Assembly (NCBI GenBank): GCA_963920525.1
Contig: OY986438.1
Span: forward strand, 188,495,888 to 188,559,887
Direction of reading: 5' to 3'
From: Dichetophora obliterata
Lineage: Eukaryota > Arthropoda > Insecta > Diptera > Sciomyzidae
DNA length: 64,000 nt
Positions 46,929-59,435 of the stretch are shown here, piece by piece (position 1 is the stretch's first letter; every line of letters begins with the position of its first letter). The notes beneath the pieces are model-generated. The model was not told where the DNA came from. It saw only the letters and a program-made list of their open reading frames with translations, and did no database searches. Position numbers and translations under genes: made by a program.

Positions 46929-47593
46929 TTATTTTAAAGAGTCAATTAATATACAAATGTTCGAAGATTTTGAATAGTTTTTAAATTTATAAAAACATAC
47001 GGCAATAAACTCCCACAGGAGAGTGCATGCCGCAGGATATTTTAATTGAAATAATTGAAAAATTTTAAAGCACACATCTACGGCTCTAATAAAACTAGCA
47101 ATTTGAAATTTTACACCATTCATGAATGAGGAATGAGGAGAAGTTTTTCTCTCCAACAGCAAGGATTAATGGTTGAATATTTTCGCCTTTATTTTTGGTT
47201 GAATATTTTCGCCTGGTTGAATATTTTCGACTTCCTGGATGTTGCTTCCAACAAAAACGAATGCCTCTTGGGAACTGGTAATTGTATGCTTTAGGAAAGT
47301 TTTTCTTCCAAAGTTGTCCTTACTGCATACTTTTTGAGTGGGCACCAAATACCCATGAAGGCTCCAAAGAAGTTTCATAGCAGTACTGTCTGGAAAGATA
47401 TTAGTTGAAAAAAATAACTATTTATTTATTTAGCCTCGAGAAAAATTAAGCTTACCACTGTAATTAGTGAAATCTTCAATTTCTGCCAACTTTGCCCGCA
47501 CAGCTTTATCTTTTATGTGGTTTTCATCCTTTAAAAATGTAAACATTTTTTGAAAATGATGGCAGCAGTCACTTAAAATGCCAGGTATATTTC
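46929..47593 (-). pseudogene. Spliced coding fragment in the core of element II
   Basis: On the minus strand an exon (about 47593-47456) reads GILSDCCHHFQKMFTFLKD and AKLAEIEDFTNYS; it ends at GTAAGC, a 66-bp intron (47390-47455) ends TTTCCAG, and the frame continues in phase as STAMKLLWSLHGYLVPTQK, FLKHTITSSQEAFVFVGSN to a stop at 47166. Past two or three lost bases the theme continues at 46929-47162 (SFIRAVDVCFKIFQLFQLKY). The last motif resembles uncharacterised insect and hydra proteins I recall, possibly transposon-derived. I cannot name the family. Confidence 0.55.
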
Positions 47594-48141
47594 CTACTAT
47601 TTACTAATACTAATAGTAATTCAACAGATTTAAATTTTCTTTTTCATTCAAAGCACAACATTTTCTTCACTTTTAATTTAATTTATTATCACCTTTTATC
47701 TAAAATTTACACACACAATAGCCACACGTCTTCAAAACTTCGCGTTTCACTTCAAACAAAATTGGGAAGGGAATAAATTAGTATACATTGAATTTAATGA
47801 ACTGAATACCTTGAATTTAATGAACTATGCATTGAATTTAATGAACTATACATTGAAATCAATGAACAATACATTGAATTCAATGAACTATACATTAAAT
47901 TCAATGAACCATTCATTAAATTCAATGAACTATACATTGAATTCAATGACCTATGCATTTAATTTAATGAACTATACATTGCATTTAATGACCTAAACAT
48001 TGAATTCAATGAACTGTTCATTAAAAATCAATGTATGGTTCTTTAAAATTTGATTTACAATTGGAATCAATGTACTTTTCATTGATATCAATGAAAAGTC
48101 CATTAAAATAATGAAAACAAATCATTGATATTTATTTAGAC

Positions 48142-48779
48142 CAGGGACCGTACCGGTTATGGTTTTTATCAAAAAAGTCGGATATTAACTGTTATCTTTT
48201 AACTTTTATTTTTTCCGACAAAAATACTAGTTAATTAATGCCTTTTATTTTTTCGGGCAAAAATAACTGTTACTTTTGACTTTTATTTTTTAGGTCAAAA
48301 ATAACTGTTATTTTGTGCCTTTTATTTTTTCGGTCAAAATATCAGGCAATTTGAATTTTTTTAAAGGCCACTTGAACGGCAAAAAAAGTTTTATGCAATT
48401 TTTATCGTCTCATCAGCGCGCACATTTTGAGGTATAAAACTTTTTAGTTTTTAAAGTTTTTTATTCGGCCTTTGAAAAAATACAAATTGCCTGATATTTT
48501 TGACCGAAAAAATAAAAGGCACAAAATAACTGTTATTTTTGACTTAAAAAATAAAAGTCAAAAGTAACAGTTATTTTTGCCCGAAAAAATAAAAGGCAAA
48601 AAATAACAGTTAATATTAATTTTTATAGTAACAGCCAAAAATTTAAAAGGCATTTAATATTCGTGAAGCTGCTGCCATTACGATTATAATGGTATATTTA
48701 AGAAAGTCCTCCGGCCACTTTTTCGTTATGCCTTTTTCATCTGAAAATTGTAAAATAACAGTTATTTTCGGTCCCTGAT
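48142..48779. mobile_element. 638-bp palindromic hAT MITE with perfect 8-bp duplication
   Basis: Ends CAGGGACCG (left) and inverted CAGGGACCG (right); ATTTAGAC stands on both sides (48134-48141 and 48780-48787). The interior is a long inverted repeat of AACTGTTATTTTT and CCTTTTATTTTTTCGG units about a centre near 48440. CAG ends and an 8-bp duplication mark it as hAT-mobilised. It lies inside the right array of element II. Confidence 0.9.
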
Positions 48780-48934
48780 TTAGACATTTTTAATGAATAT
48801 AACTTCATTGATTTCAAAGAACAGTACGTTAAAAACTATGAGCAATTCATTAAAGTTCAATGATTTTTTCATTAAAATCAATGAATTAATTTTAACGTAT
48901 GCTGTTCATTAAATTTGTTTTTTCTGTGTAGGTC

Positions 48935-49894
48935 ATTCTTTTTAAAAAAAATAAATGGTCAGATGTATGTATATATTTTACCTTGATTCAAATGGCATGC
49001 TAGAATTTTTTACTTAAAGGACCTGTTTTCAGGATATTTTTGAAAAACCTATTAAAATAGATTTATTTTTTTTTATCTTCTTGGTCGTAGGCAGCGGCCT
49101 AAAAATATTTTATTATTCTTTTTGATACAGATATTTATTTGCATAAATGGTTTTTTTATTGTTATTTGGCTTCATTTCTTTTAAATCTTTTTTGAAATTC
49201 GAGATATGAGCAAAATTTTCCAAATATTATAAAAAAAACAAGACTTTACGAAAAGCACCGTGCCTCGAGAGATATACGCGATACCAGCATATGATTCACC
49301 TCTTTGGAGAGATATATCACTATTATAAATTTTAAATCTTTTAAAAATTTTACAATAACTGCAATTTGGTTAAAAATACACCCAGAAATAAATCACAAGG
49401 TAAAACTAAATATGAACACACTTGATTCTTGAAAAAGTTAAATTTAATATGAAACGCTTTATTGTAACTAAAAACATATTTTTATTAATAATAAATATGA
49501 ATGCAACTTAAATTAAAGTTGAAAACGCCTTATTAATAGAACATAACATGGAATTTAAAGTGCAATAACTCTTAAGTCAACTATGCACATATTTACCGAA
49601 GAATTTTAGATTTTAATATACTTTATAGATTTAAGTATACTAAAAATTTACAATTGAGTGATAACGTATTAAAGTCAAGGTGTTACACACAAAATCTTAA
49701 AAATTCAATATGAAACCCTTTGTTTTCAGCACAAACATATTTATTTTTATGTATAAATATTTATATATTTATAAATTGGGTCGATTAATAATTTAGAAAA
49801 TTCTCGAGCTACCTAAATGCTTCCTAAATTAGGAAGCACTGTCTTATCGACACTATTTAGTTTAGGTCGCATTTAGATCAATTCGCACACAGCT
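48935..49894. other. Non-coding flank of piggyBac
   Basis: AT-rich. A degenerate direct pair (TTAATATGAAACGCTTTATT near 49449 and TCAATATGAAACCCTTTGTT near 49707) is the only internal structure noticed. Confidence 0.4.
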
Positions 49895-49898
49895 TTAA

Positions 49899-52312
49899 CC
49901 CTCATCGGTCCCCTGTATGCGCACGCATACAATTTTGATCTTTAACCTTGAATAAAATAAAAATGGTTCAGCGGAATGACCTAGTATTTTAGATTAGATT
50001 TAGAGTATTTTAAAGTAGATTTATTTTGCCTGAACAACCAAAAAAATCCGTTTTTGAATTTGTACCCTTACTGTATTTGCCCGTGCAGTTATAGTAACGA
50101 ATCGGTCCCTGTGTATGTGCGCGCATATGCATAAGCAGGTACCTGGAATTGCCGCTTATTTTTGTGAGTGGATTTATAGCACGAAGTGGATTTATTTTTT
50201 CGTTTTATGAAATTCAGTTTGTTCTGGAACACACATAAGTGAAGTTTGTTTGCGCATTTATTTGAATTTTGGTTGTGTTTCGAAGTATTTGATAAAAAAT
50301 GGATAGAGTTTTACGTGAAAGAAGGCAGCGAGATAAACTAGAAATGGATTTTGATTTGGAAAGCGAAGCGGGCGAATCTCCGTGCTATAGTGACGATGAT
50401 TTTGCATTATCAGACGAAGAGAATGATGAAAGTGAAGCTAGCGTGCATTCGGATGAAGACGACATTGAGCCACTTGAGCAAAACTTAGCAGAAGAAAATG
50501 CAGCAAATCCTGAAATTAAATATTTTTCAAAAAATAAGAAAATTGAATATTCATCGCAACCATTTGAAATAAATCGAAGAAATTCATTTCGACGTGCAGA
50601 AAATTTCACTTCAGATAAAAACCTACCCTCTTTGTTGTGGGTTCATGTTCATTATATGTTTCATTTTTGTTATAATTCAGGTCAAAAGCATTAGCAGCTG
50701 CTACTATAGTTAATGTTTCGTCTGCATTTCACATGTTCCTTGAACCGGTTGAGAATATTATTTTGAACATGACGAATTTTTATGGTGTGTGAAAGTACAA
50801 AGACGATTGGGAAAACATTTATTTGGACACTCTACATGCATACTTTGGATTGTTGCTGCTTTCTGGTGTGTATCGGTGAATGTGTCACTAAATTGTGGAA
50901 TGACGAAACTGGTCGGCCAATATTTAGAGCAACAATGTCTTTAAAAATGTTCAAGCGTATCTATGGTTGCATTCGATTTGTTGACCGCGAACAACGTATG
51001 GCCAACACTGCATCTACAAGTACTTCTGTACGTGACAACTTGGCACCGATTCGAAATGTATACGATAAATGGAATCATAATTTGAAAGTTGTATACACAC
51101 CAGGAAAAAACATTGCCGTAGATGAACAGTTAGTTCCGTATCGTGGGCGTTGTCCGTTGCGTCAGTATATTCCATCCAAGCCGGCGTATTTATATGGTAT
51201 GCATAAAACACACAAATTTATGTTGGTCGTAATCGTAATGCCACTCCTGAACGTAATCTCGGACGGGGCATGCTGTTTTGGATTTGTTGGAAGGACTTTC
51301 TGACAGAAATGTAACGTGTGACAACTTTTTCACTTCGTATGAATTGGCAGAAGATTTACATAAGAATCGCATGACTATTTTGGGAACAATAAGGAAAAAT
51401 AGGACTGAAATTCCTTCAGTTCTACTCGACATGCGTCAAAAGCCAATTTATCATACAGAAGTTGTATATGAACATAAATTGCAAGCAGTTATGTTGTCAT
51501 ATGTTCCTCGCCGGTACCGATTTGTGACATTGCTCAGTACATACCACAATGTTGTCAGCATAAATGAGAATAGTGAAAAGAAGAAACCTAACATCATTGA
51601 AGACTACAACAAAACCAAGAGTGGAGTTGATACTATGGATCAAATGGTGGCTACGTACACATGCCAACAAAAAGTCAATCGGTGGCCAATGGCAGTATTT
51701 TGTAACATGCTTGATGTAAGTGCGTTGAATGCATTCGTGACGTTCATTGCATTGTTCCCGAATTGGAAAAATTCTGAAACGAACCATAATATTCGTCGTC
51801 GCCTTTTTATCGAGGAGCTTGGATTGAATCTCGTTGAAAAACAGATCACTAAACGTAAAAAACAACCTGAAAGTAATGATGCTTCCAGTGTTATTCAAAG
51901 AATTCGGGAGATTCGCCATTTACCAAGTACATCAAAACGAGGCCGATGCTACATCTGCACATATAAAAATAAAAAAAAAAATCTTTTTGCTACACACTGT
52001 GAAAAGTGTAGAAATTTCATTTGTGCTAAACATAATTTCAATTTATGCGAAAAATGTACAAATAATTGACAAAAGTTAAAAATTCAATTTTTTTTCTAAT
52101 ATACGTAATATTCTAATAAATTTCATTCTAAATCTAAATTTATGAAGTTCAAATGTATTAATATGATAGTAAACAAAGTAATAAACATAAAAAATCACAA
52201 AGCATAAATGGTTGTTAATTTTTTTTAGTTTTTTTTGCAATTAAAAATATATGTGTATGCGCGCGCATACAATGGAACCGATTAGATATATTTCTCGAGG
52301 GACCGATGAGGG
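49899..52312 (+). mobile_element. piggyBac transposon, full length between its ends
   Basis: Perfect 14-bp ends CCCTCATCGGTCCC (49899) and inverted GGGACCGATGAGGG (to 52312). TTAA precedes it (49895-49898); ATAA follows (52313-52316), one mutation from the expected TTAA. Inside each end is a near-palindrome, TGTATGCGCACGCATACA at the left and TGTATGCGCGCGCATACA at the right, with a third related copy near 50112. It carries a broken transposase on the plus strand. Confidence 0.9.
50299..52069 (+). pseudogene. piggyBac transposase, several lesions
   Basis: The N-terminus (50299-50620) is acidic with Asp/Glu/Ser runs, as usual. After an odd stretch (50620-50690) the DDD-domain start continues with LEPVENIILNMTNFYG, an in-frame TGA, LHAYFGLLLLSGVYR, a frameshift, then LWNDETGRPIFRATMSLKMF. 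Catalytic Asp residues are visible in NIAVDEQLVPYRGR, VTCDNFFTSYELAEDL and TKSGVDTMDQM; a frameshift near 51285 separates the first from the other two. The C-terminal Cys-rich finger is intact (CYIC, CEKCRNFICAKH, CEKC). All three aspartates are kept, so decay is recent or moderate. Confidence 0.92.
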
Positions 52313-52316
52313 ATAA

Positions 52317-53685
52317 AGTAGATATTACTTAATTGTATATGTGCACCATTTAATGCTAATGGGAATTAATTTTAATTAAATTTTGTATTAATTTAATAAT
52401 ATATTATTAGATACAAGTATGCATTTTATTACAAGTATGCATTGCAACTTTTATGTATCTAAAAATAGAAATTTGAGTGTAAGCATATAAATAGGTAATA
52501 TTCTTATATATATATAATAGGTAGGCATATATAAGAATATAAATAGGTGTAGCCGAAAGAGTTCGGTACCATTTTCCTTCGTATTTCTCAACCGATTGTA
52601 ATAATTTTTTTAATGAATTATAAGAGGGAGAAGGAGTGCATCAAATATATTTTGTGACCTTTGACCGGATATAAAAATATTTAAAGAATATTTCCTAAAT
52701 AAAAACTTAACTATTAGAGATGGAAGCAGATGGTTTAACAGGAAATTTTAGACATTGCTAAAATGTACGTAAAACATTCAATTTACTTTTAGCTCTCTCT
52801 AACGGATACCCTACAATAAGCATTTTTCATGTAACATGTGCGAATGTTGTGTATTGGGATGGTGAAATTTCTAACAAATAATAAATTTAAAAAAATTCTC
52901 GTAATTTTGAAACAAAATTTATGACGATATCTCGAAAACTGATGCTTTTCTCAGTACAACGTAATTTTATATGAAAAGTCGTTGGTTAAGACTGAGCGGC
53001 AAACTAAAAACAGAAATAAAGTCATATCACAGTGTAGGATAAAAGGTCAAAGTGAAACGGTTGAATTATAATTAAGGGTAGTTTTTTCTGTTAAAGTTTG
53101 CTCATAGTTATTAAGTATTGAGCAGAATATAAATTATATTCTTGTTTATAATTTTATTACTTATAATGGATTATTAATTATTTTGAAAGCCTTCCAAACA
53201 TATTTTTAGCCTTAGAAACAATTTCTATTGATGATGTTTCTATTTATTGGATGCAAATTTTCAATATTTTTTGATTTAAATACTATTTTCTTTACCAAGA
53301 AAAAAATACCTAAAACATCACAACGGTTAGTATAGTTCTGTAGAACAATATTTGTAAACTGTAGAACAGTGGAGTTTACAAATTGCAAAAGAATGAATTT
53401 ATATTAAAATTATACATATTTGCTCATGTTTATTGAATATTGAATATATATAAATTTTTTTCATACACAGCACCAAACTATTGTAACCTGGTTTTATCTA
53501 AGGCTGAGGCAAAACTCAGTCATACCAGGATACTCTGAAGGATCACTTAACCTCCAGCAAACAAGAATGAAATATGAATTTATATTTTCAATTTTTATTG
53601 AGCAATACCAATTCCTTACGATAGTTATTATACTTTAAAAAATTGTTGCATAACAGTGAATGTAGTCGGAAGAGGTTCTATGTTA
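52317..53685. other. Unassigned non-coding DNA
   Basis: AT-rich, no frame. A small hairpin lies near 53491-53533 (CCTGGT...ACCAGG), just before the minisatellite. Confidence 0.4.
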
Positions 53686-53689
53686 CGGG

Positions 53690-55040
53690 TAATAGGTTCT
53701 TATGACGAGTAACCAGTTCTTATGCCGAGTGATTGGTTCGTTGGTAATCAGGTAGCCGGTTCTTATGACGGGTACTCAGTTCTGTACAACGGGTGATAGA
53801 TTCTTATGACGGGTAATCGGTTCTTATGACGGGTACTCAGTTCTGTACAACGGGTGATAGATTCTTATGACGGGTAATCGGTTCTTATGATAGGTAACCG
53901 GTTCTTATGATGAGTTGTTGGTTCGTTGAAAATGAGGTAGCTGGTTTTTATGACGGGTACTCAGTTCTGTACATCAGGTGATCGGGTCTTATGATGGGTA
54001 ATTGGTTATTATGATGGGTAGTCGGTTCTTATGTCGAGTGATCGGTTTGATGGTAATCAGATAGCCGGTTCTTATGACGGGTACTCGGTTATATACAACG
54101 GGTGATCATTTATTATGACGGGTAATCGGTTCTTATGATGAGTAATCGGTTATTATGATGGGTAGTTGGTTCTACTGACGAGTTATTTGCTGTTATGACG
54201 GGTAATTGGGTGCTATGATGGGTAGTCGGTTCTTATAGCGAGTGATCGGTTCGTTGGCAATCAGGTAGCCGATTTTTATGACAGGTACCTGGTTATTTAC
54301 AACGGGTGATCGGTTCTTATGACAGGTTAGCGGTTATCATGACTGTTAATCGGTTCTTATGACGAGTGATCGGTTCGTTGGCAATCAGGTAGCTGGTTCT
54401 TATAACGGGTACTCAGTTTTGTATAATTGGTGATCTGTTCTGTCATAAGAACAGTTATTGGTTATTATACGAGTAATCGGTTGTTATGATTAGTGATCGG
54501 ATCGATGACGGGTACTCAGTTTTGTACAATTGGTGATCGGTTCCTATGATAGGTTATCGGCTATTATACGAGTAATCGGTTGTTATGATGAGTGATCGGT
54601 TCGTTGGTAATCAGGTAGCCGGTTCTTATGACGGGTACTCAGTTCTTGACAACGGGTGATCGATTCTTATGACGGGTAATTGGTTCTTATGATAGGTAAC
54701 CGATTCTTATGATGAGTTGTTGGTTCGTTGAAAATGAGGTAGCTGGTTTTCATGACGGGTACTCAGTTCTGTACATCAGGTGATCGGGTCTTATGACGGG
54801 TAATCGGTTATAATGATGGGTAGTCGGTTCTTATGTCGAGTGATCGGTTTGATGGTAATCAGATAGCCGGTTCTTATGACGGGTACTCGGTTATATACAA
54901 CGGGTGATCGTTTATTATGACGGGTAATCGGTTCTTATGATGAGTAATCGGTTATTATGATGGGTAGTCGGTTCTACTGACGAGTTATTGGCTGTTATGA
55001 TGGGTATATAGGTGCTATGATGGGTAGTCGGTTCTTATCA
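53690..55040 (+). repeat. ~20-bp minisatellite with 802-bp higher-order repeat
   Basis: About 65 units close to GGTTCTTATGACGGGTAATC, with variants (GATGAGTGATC, GGGTACTCAGTTCTGTACAA, CGTTGGTAATCAGGTAGCC). Two ~360-bp blocks are near identical at an offset of 802 bp: GTTCGTTGAAAATGAGGTAG at 53921 and 54723, TCTACTGACGAGTTAT at 54171 and 54973. It has no long open frame and no flanking inverted repeat. Confidence 0.9.
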
Positions 55041-55044
55041 CCCT

Positions 55045-56925
55045 TTCATAAGATTTTTTATAGTTTTCAAGATATTAGAATAGTGCCAAGCAAACGGAAA
55101 ATTTTTTAACTTAATTATCCTTAAGAGAATTAAAAAAGTAAATATACATTAAGAAACATTGGATAAAAAAATTGCATATTATAAGGTTTTCATAAGAGAT
55201 AAACGAAAACAGTTTGGGTAGTGTTTGTAGCCCTTTTAATAGCCAAGAATTCATTTATGAATTATTCGAACGCATCGCAAATTTTCAACTCACATTTCAG
55301 TATTTTTATTTTCCAGTTGAAAAAGTTACAATTCCTGCAATTGGCTAAAAATAAATTTAAATACGTATGAGTGGCTATATTTTTAGAACAAACTCTTTTC
55401 ATGTTCATCAGCCAACAAAAGAATTCATGAACCAAAAATAAAACAAGCACAAAGCATGCATAAATTCAACCAAGAGTGGTGAAAAAATAAAATGTATCCT
55501 TGTGCTAATTATTCATGATGCTCCACTTGGATGAGCGCGCGCTTATACAAGTATATAAAAAAAACAATGCAAGTACCTACACTTAAAAATTTAATTATAG
55601 CTCAAGCATAAAGAATAGTTTAGGCTAATCTAAGGCACATAGAAATAAGTTAGAACAATAGCAAGGTTCCTGTAATATTTAGGCCAAGTTAAGATTTACG
55701 AACGGCTAAGATGCGGCGAAGGATAAGTGTGACTGTAACAGAATTCAACGGTAGCTTGTCACTGAACGGCGACAAAAGCAAATGCATTTATTTGTTGTTG
55801 CTATAGTTGTTGAGTAATAAAGAATTGGCTGCTGGGGCAAAAAAAAAATACCACCGAATGAATGAATATAAATGTAATGAAAGACACTCAAAGGCTCTTT
55901 CAGCAGATTATACAGATATAAAAGAGCTCTTAAAGAGCTTGACCCAATATTTTGGATAAGATAAAAAAAGTGTGTATAAAACAAAAGTGTATAAAGGTAT
56001 TGTCAGATTTATAAAAGCGTCCAAAAATACTAACTAAAGGATGCGCTCAAAAGGACTGCAATGTTATACAACTTTTTTATAACTTTTTAGCTACTTCAAA
56101 TGTTGTAGAGTTTTTAAGTTGTTGTTTTTGTAATTGTTTTTTTTGTAAACCTTTTTTGTTAACTCAAGCACTAATATTTAATTACAACTCTCTCATTTTA
56201 CTTATTTCATAAAAATATTCTGTCCAAGTTTAATATACTAAAAATAACACAAAACTGAGTAGATTCTTGAATTCTTGCTATGTGCTTATATTTCCAGATT
56301 AAATTTGATAAAATTTAAAATTTATCATCTATCTTAGCGTCACATCAGAAAATCATCATAAGGCGCTTTTCCCATTTTACCACAAAAAAATAAAAAAAAT
56401 AATAACGAGCTCTTGTCTTTAAAGTGGTTTTATATAAGATTAAGGATAAAGCTTTTGCATTTAAAATTTGTTTTTTTTAATGCCTCGTCTATTTTATTTC
56501 TGCAAAAGAGCTTAAAAAAATCAACCATATGACGCACATTGTTAAAAAATATGTCATCAGTGTTGTTAAGCGAAACGTTGTCGAGATCTTTTCAGTACAG
56601 TGGCTCTTTTTGAATATTCTCGTGACAATAAACCCATAAACATAATAATCAACAGATGGTCCTTTTATTAGCAAGAAAAATCTTTCAAGCCTGGTTATAA
56701 ATAAAACTATTTTTACAAATAAATTAAAATTTTCCAATCTTTTTAATAAATATTTCAGATTTTCAGGAAAGACTCACTTTTAGTATCATTTCTTGCAACA
56801 TTTAATCAAAACTAGCCATTGTGCGTTGTCTACTTTGGAATTCAACAGTGGCGGATCTATAAAGTGCTATAAAGTGGAAGAGGGGCTAAATTTTCAGTCT
56901 TATCAGAAACTTAGAAATATTTAAC
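55045..56925. other. Unassigned non-coding DNA
   Basis: No gene and no strong repeat. The small frames at 55262-56737 have no recognisable domain. Confidence 0.4.
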
Positions 56926-56930
56926 ATAAT

Positions 56931-58470
56931 AGGGGTATTCACACTGACTTGGATAGTTGCGTATGGGTAGATTGAGTATTTTTGATAATTGCGAGCACTC
57001 TAAATTGAAATTGAGTACTTTGTAGAATAGTTTTGGTCATGCATTTTTGTTTGATCTCCCCGGTTTATTTAGCTGATGAGAGATGTGTGACAGCTGGAAG
57101 AGGGTTACCAGCAAATATTTTTTTTGTCATGCTTAGTTCAGTTTCCGAAAGTGACTATGTGTACTAAGTTACCAAATTTTAGTCTAATACGACCAAAACC
57201 GTCCGAAATAAAGCATTTTTATTTATTTGAAGGCGGTAAAAGGGGGTGTGGCAAATTTTTTTCCCCTAAACTATCTCGTACTCGAGAAAAATCGACTGGC
57301 AAAATTGCAGCTCAATGTAGCTTATACCTGGCGCACTTTGCTTTACTCCACGCTTATTGTCTTATCCGTTTATCCGCTTATCGCGAAATGGGGCGTAAAC
57401 ATAGTATGACCACAAAAATTTTTAAAAAAATTGCCGCCAGTAACCATATAGTAAATAGAAGGGCAGTAAAAGCAGGCGTGGCAACATTTATATGTTAAGT
57501 GACAAGTTTCATTATAAAAATATGCACAGCTCAGGGACTAATGTTAATGTTAATGTTGTGTGGTGGAGATGCGTACTGCGACCTAAATGAGATCTATTGT
57601 ACCTCCTTCTCAAAGCTCCGCTGGGTTTGCGGATTACAGAATTTCATCCAGCCCTATTTCTCTAATGAATTTGAGAATATTCTTAGCTCAGGGACTATTA
57701 TGATTTCTGAAAATTAGGCGTAGTTATAGTTCGACCACGCCCATTTTCGGTTGAGTGGCCGAGAGCAACCATACGAACTAAATTAAAAATTTTTAGTCCA
57801 ATACAACAGAATTCGTCTGAAATATAGCGTTTTATTGATTTGTGGACGGTGACAGGGGGCGTGGAAATTTTTTTATTATTCGAGATATTAGCATTGACAA
57901 CAAATGTTGTAAATTTTATGCCCTTCAGTCAATTATTGCCTAGTTTTGCAAAAGGTGGACGGGCTCTCATACCTCTCATATGAATGTATCCCCGCCCACT
58001 TCTATTATAAAGCAATTATACTGGATCGGATAAAGCTCTAAACTTGATATCCGAACAAATTGTTCATTTCGGTGGGGCTCCCTTCACACATACAACAAAT
58101 GGCTGATGAAGAAGAATTTGTAACTATTTGAGCCGTTTTGCCAATTCAAAGCAAATCGGACGGTAGTATCTGGTAGATGATAGACTTATATTACGCCAGT
58201 ATTCCTCTTCAGTACTCGACTGTAAAGTTAAAGGCACCATCGATACTAATAGCATATTGCTGTCGCTTACATCAGTTCGTAAATTCTCATTGTACTCTTT
58301 ATGACTAGAAGACTCATCACAATCCCACTAAAGTAGTGAGAGTGCAATTAAAATTCGTCGTAGCATAAACATTTTCGCCAGAAAATCTTTTGAAAAGACG
58401 CCTTATAGTATGATCCAACAACCATTGCAAGCTAACAAAAGCATCCTTATCCAATATTCCAATTTCAACG
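56931..58470. other. Repeat-like DNA; one AGGGGTATTCAC terminus at 56931
   Basis: Opens with the AGGGGTATTCAC end of the MITE family at 15446 and 61142, but no inverted partner is seen downstream. Text such as GGGGGTGTGGCAAATTTTTT (57242) and ACAGGGGGCGTGGAAATTTT (57850) repeats within the stretch and recalls the wording of the Helitron region. The frame at 57124-57498 has no family I recognise. Confidence 0.4.
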
Positions 58471-58472
58471 TG

Positions 58473-58716
58473 ATATTCACCCTTATTCTTGAATCCACGT
58501 CGAGTAAATGTCGTCGTCGAGAGCTTAATTTCACCAATAAATTGTCGTCGAAGATCAATTCAACGATCAAAAATTTAAATATTTATTTGACGACGTTTGC
58601 TCAATTATTGCCATGAACAATCACTGCAGATCTCAACGTCGAAATTGCAATTTTCAAGACTATCACAATTTTATTTCGACGTCGTTTTGAGAGCGAGCGC
58701 GGGATAAGGGCAAATA
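58473..58716. mobile_element. Probable MITE with CCCTTAT ends and ACGTCG subterminal motifs
   Basis: ATATTCACCCTTATTC on the left and inverted ATATTTGCCCTTATCC on the right; ACGTCG or GTCGTCG motifs lie about 20-30 bp inside each end and several times between. No coding content; target duplication unclear. Confidence 0.45.
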
Positions 58717-58719
58717 TTT

Positions 58720-59430
58720 TTTCTTCTCATTCTTAAGCCTTCATATAAGGTGGTAAAATGTCATACAATTCTCTCTTTGCAGAACATGTTTTATTGTTTC
58801 GTACTGGTACTTTGATAGTTTTATTTCATAATTAACTTTAAATTGGTTTCCATAGCTCGTCTTCTTTTTCCGGTTGACAACTAGGCTGGTCATCAGTTAG
58901 TGATACTTAAAATATTTCTGAGGAAATACAAAAATTTAATAACATTTGAAATTCACATTAGATGATTTTGTTTCACATCTTAATTTTAACCCATTCTTAA
59001 TTTTTTTTATGACAAGGTTTTTATTGTGAAAAATTGGGAAAATATCGAAACAAAAATTAACAATAAGGCAGGAAAACAGTGACATAGGCGCGCCAAGATT
59101 ATGGTGTGTATTAGGGAAATTTTTTTTCTGTAGGTTAGCAGCGACACCTAGCGTGAAAAAAACGTCGCAAACATAAATTTTACATACGATTTTTACATTG
59201 AGCTAAAATTCAAGCTAGATTTGATGAACTTATATTAAAGAAATATCAGTTTGAAGTTGGAAAGTGTGTCAAATTTACACAAAGAACCGATTAAGGTTAA
59301 ATAAGTAATTTTCAACTTTGAAAGTCGATATCTTAAAAAGTAATAATAATAGTGCTATTAAAAGTTCAGAAGTAAAAATGGCTACAAGTTATGATGATCA
59401 AAAAAGCATTGCTTTAAAAGGAAAAACAAA
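58720..59430. other. Unassigned non-coding DNA
   Basis: AT-rich, nothing supported. Confidence 0.4.
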
Positions 59431-59435
59431 TAATT

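Larger units (their letters stand above)
46231..48931. mobile_element. Array-flanked TIR element II (CATTGAATTCAATG arrays) with exon-bearing core
   Basis: Short ends CTACACTGAA and (inverted) CTACACAGAA enclose two arrays of a ~21-bp unit, TTCATTGAATTCAATGTATA: left about 46262-46885, right about 47785-48120 and 48790-48915 in inverted orientation. The unit is itself nearly palindromic. The core (46920-47700) carries coding fragments on the minus strand. The right array is interrupted by a 638-bp hAT MITE. Superfamily and target duplication are unknown. Confidence 0.65.

Noticed and set aside
49377..52485. A larger TIR element around piggyBac (TACACCCAGAAAT against TTACACTCAAATTTC)
   Set aside because: Match is short and AT-rich and no arrays or duplication support it.
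57124..57498. 124-codon plus-strand frame
   Set aside because: Overlapping frames on the same strand, repeat-like wording (GGGGGTGTGGC) and no domain; treated as read-through of repeat DNA.
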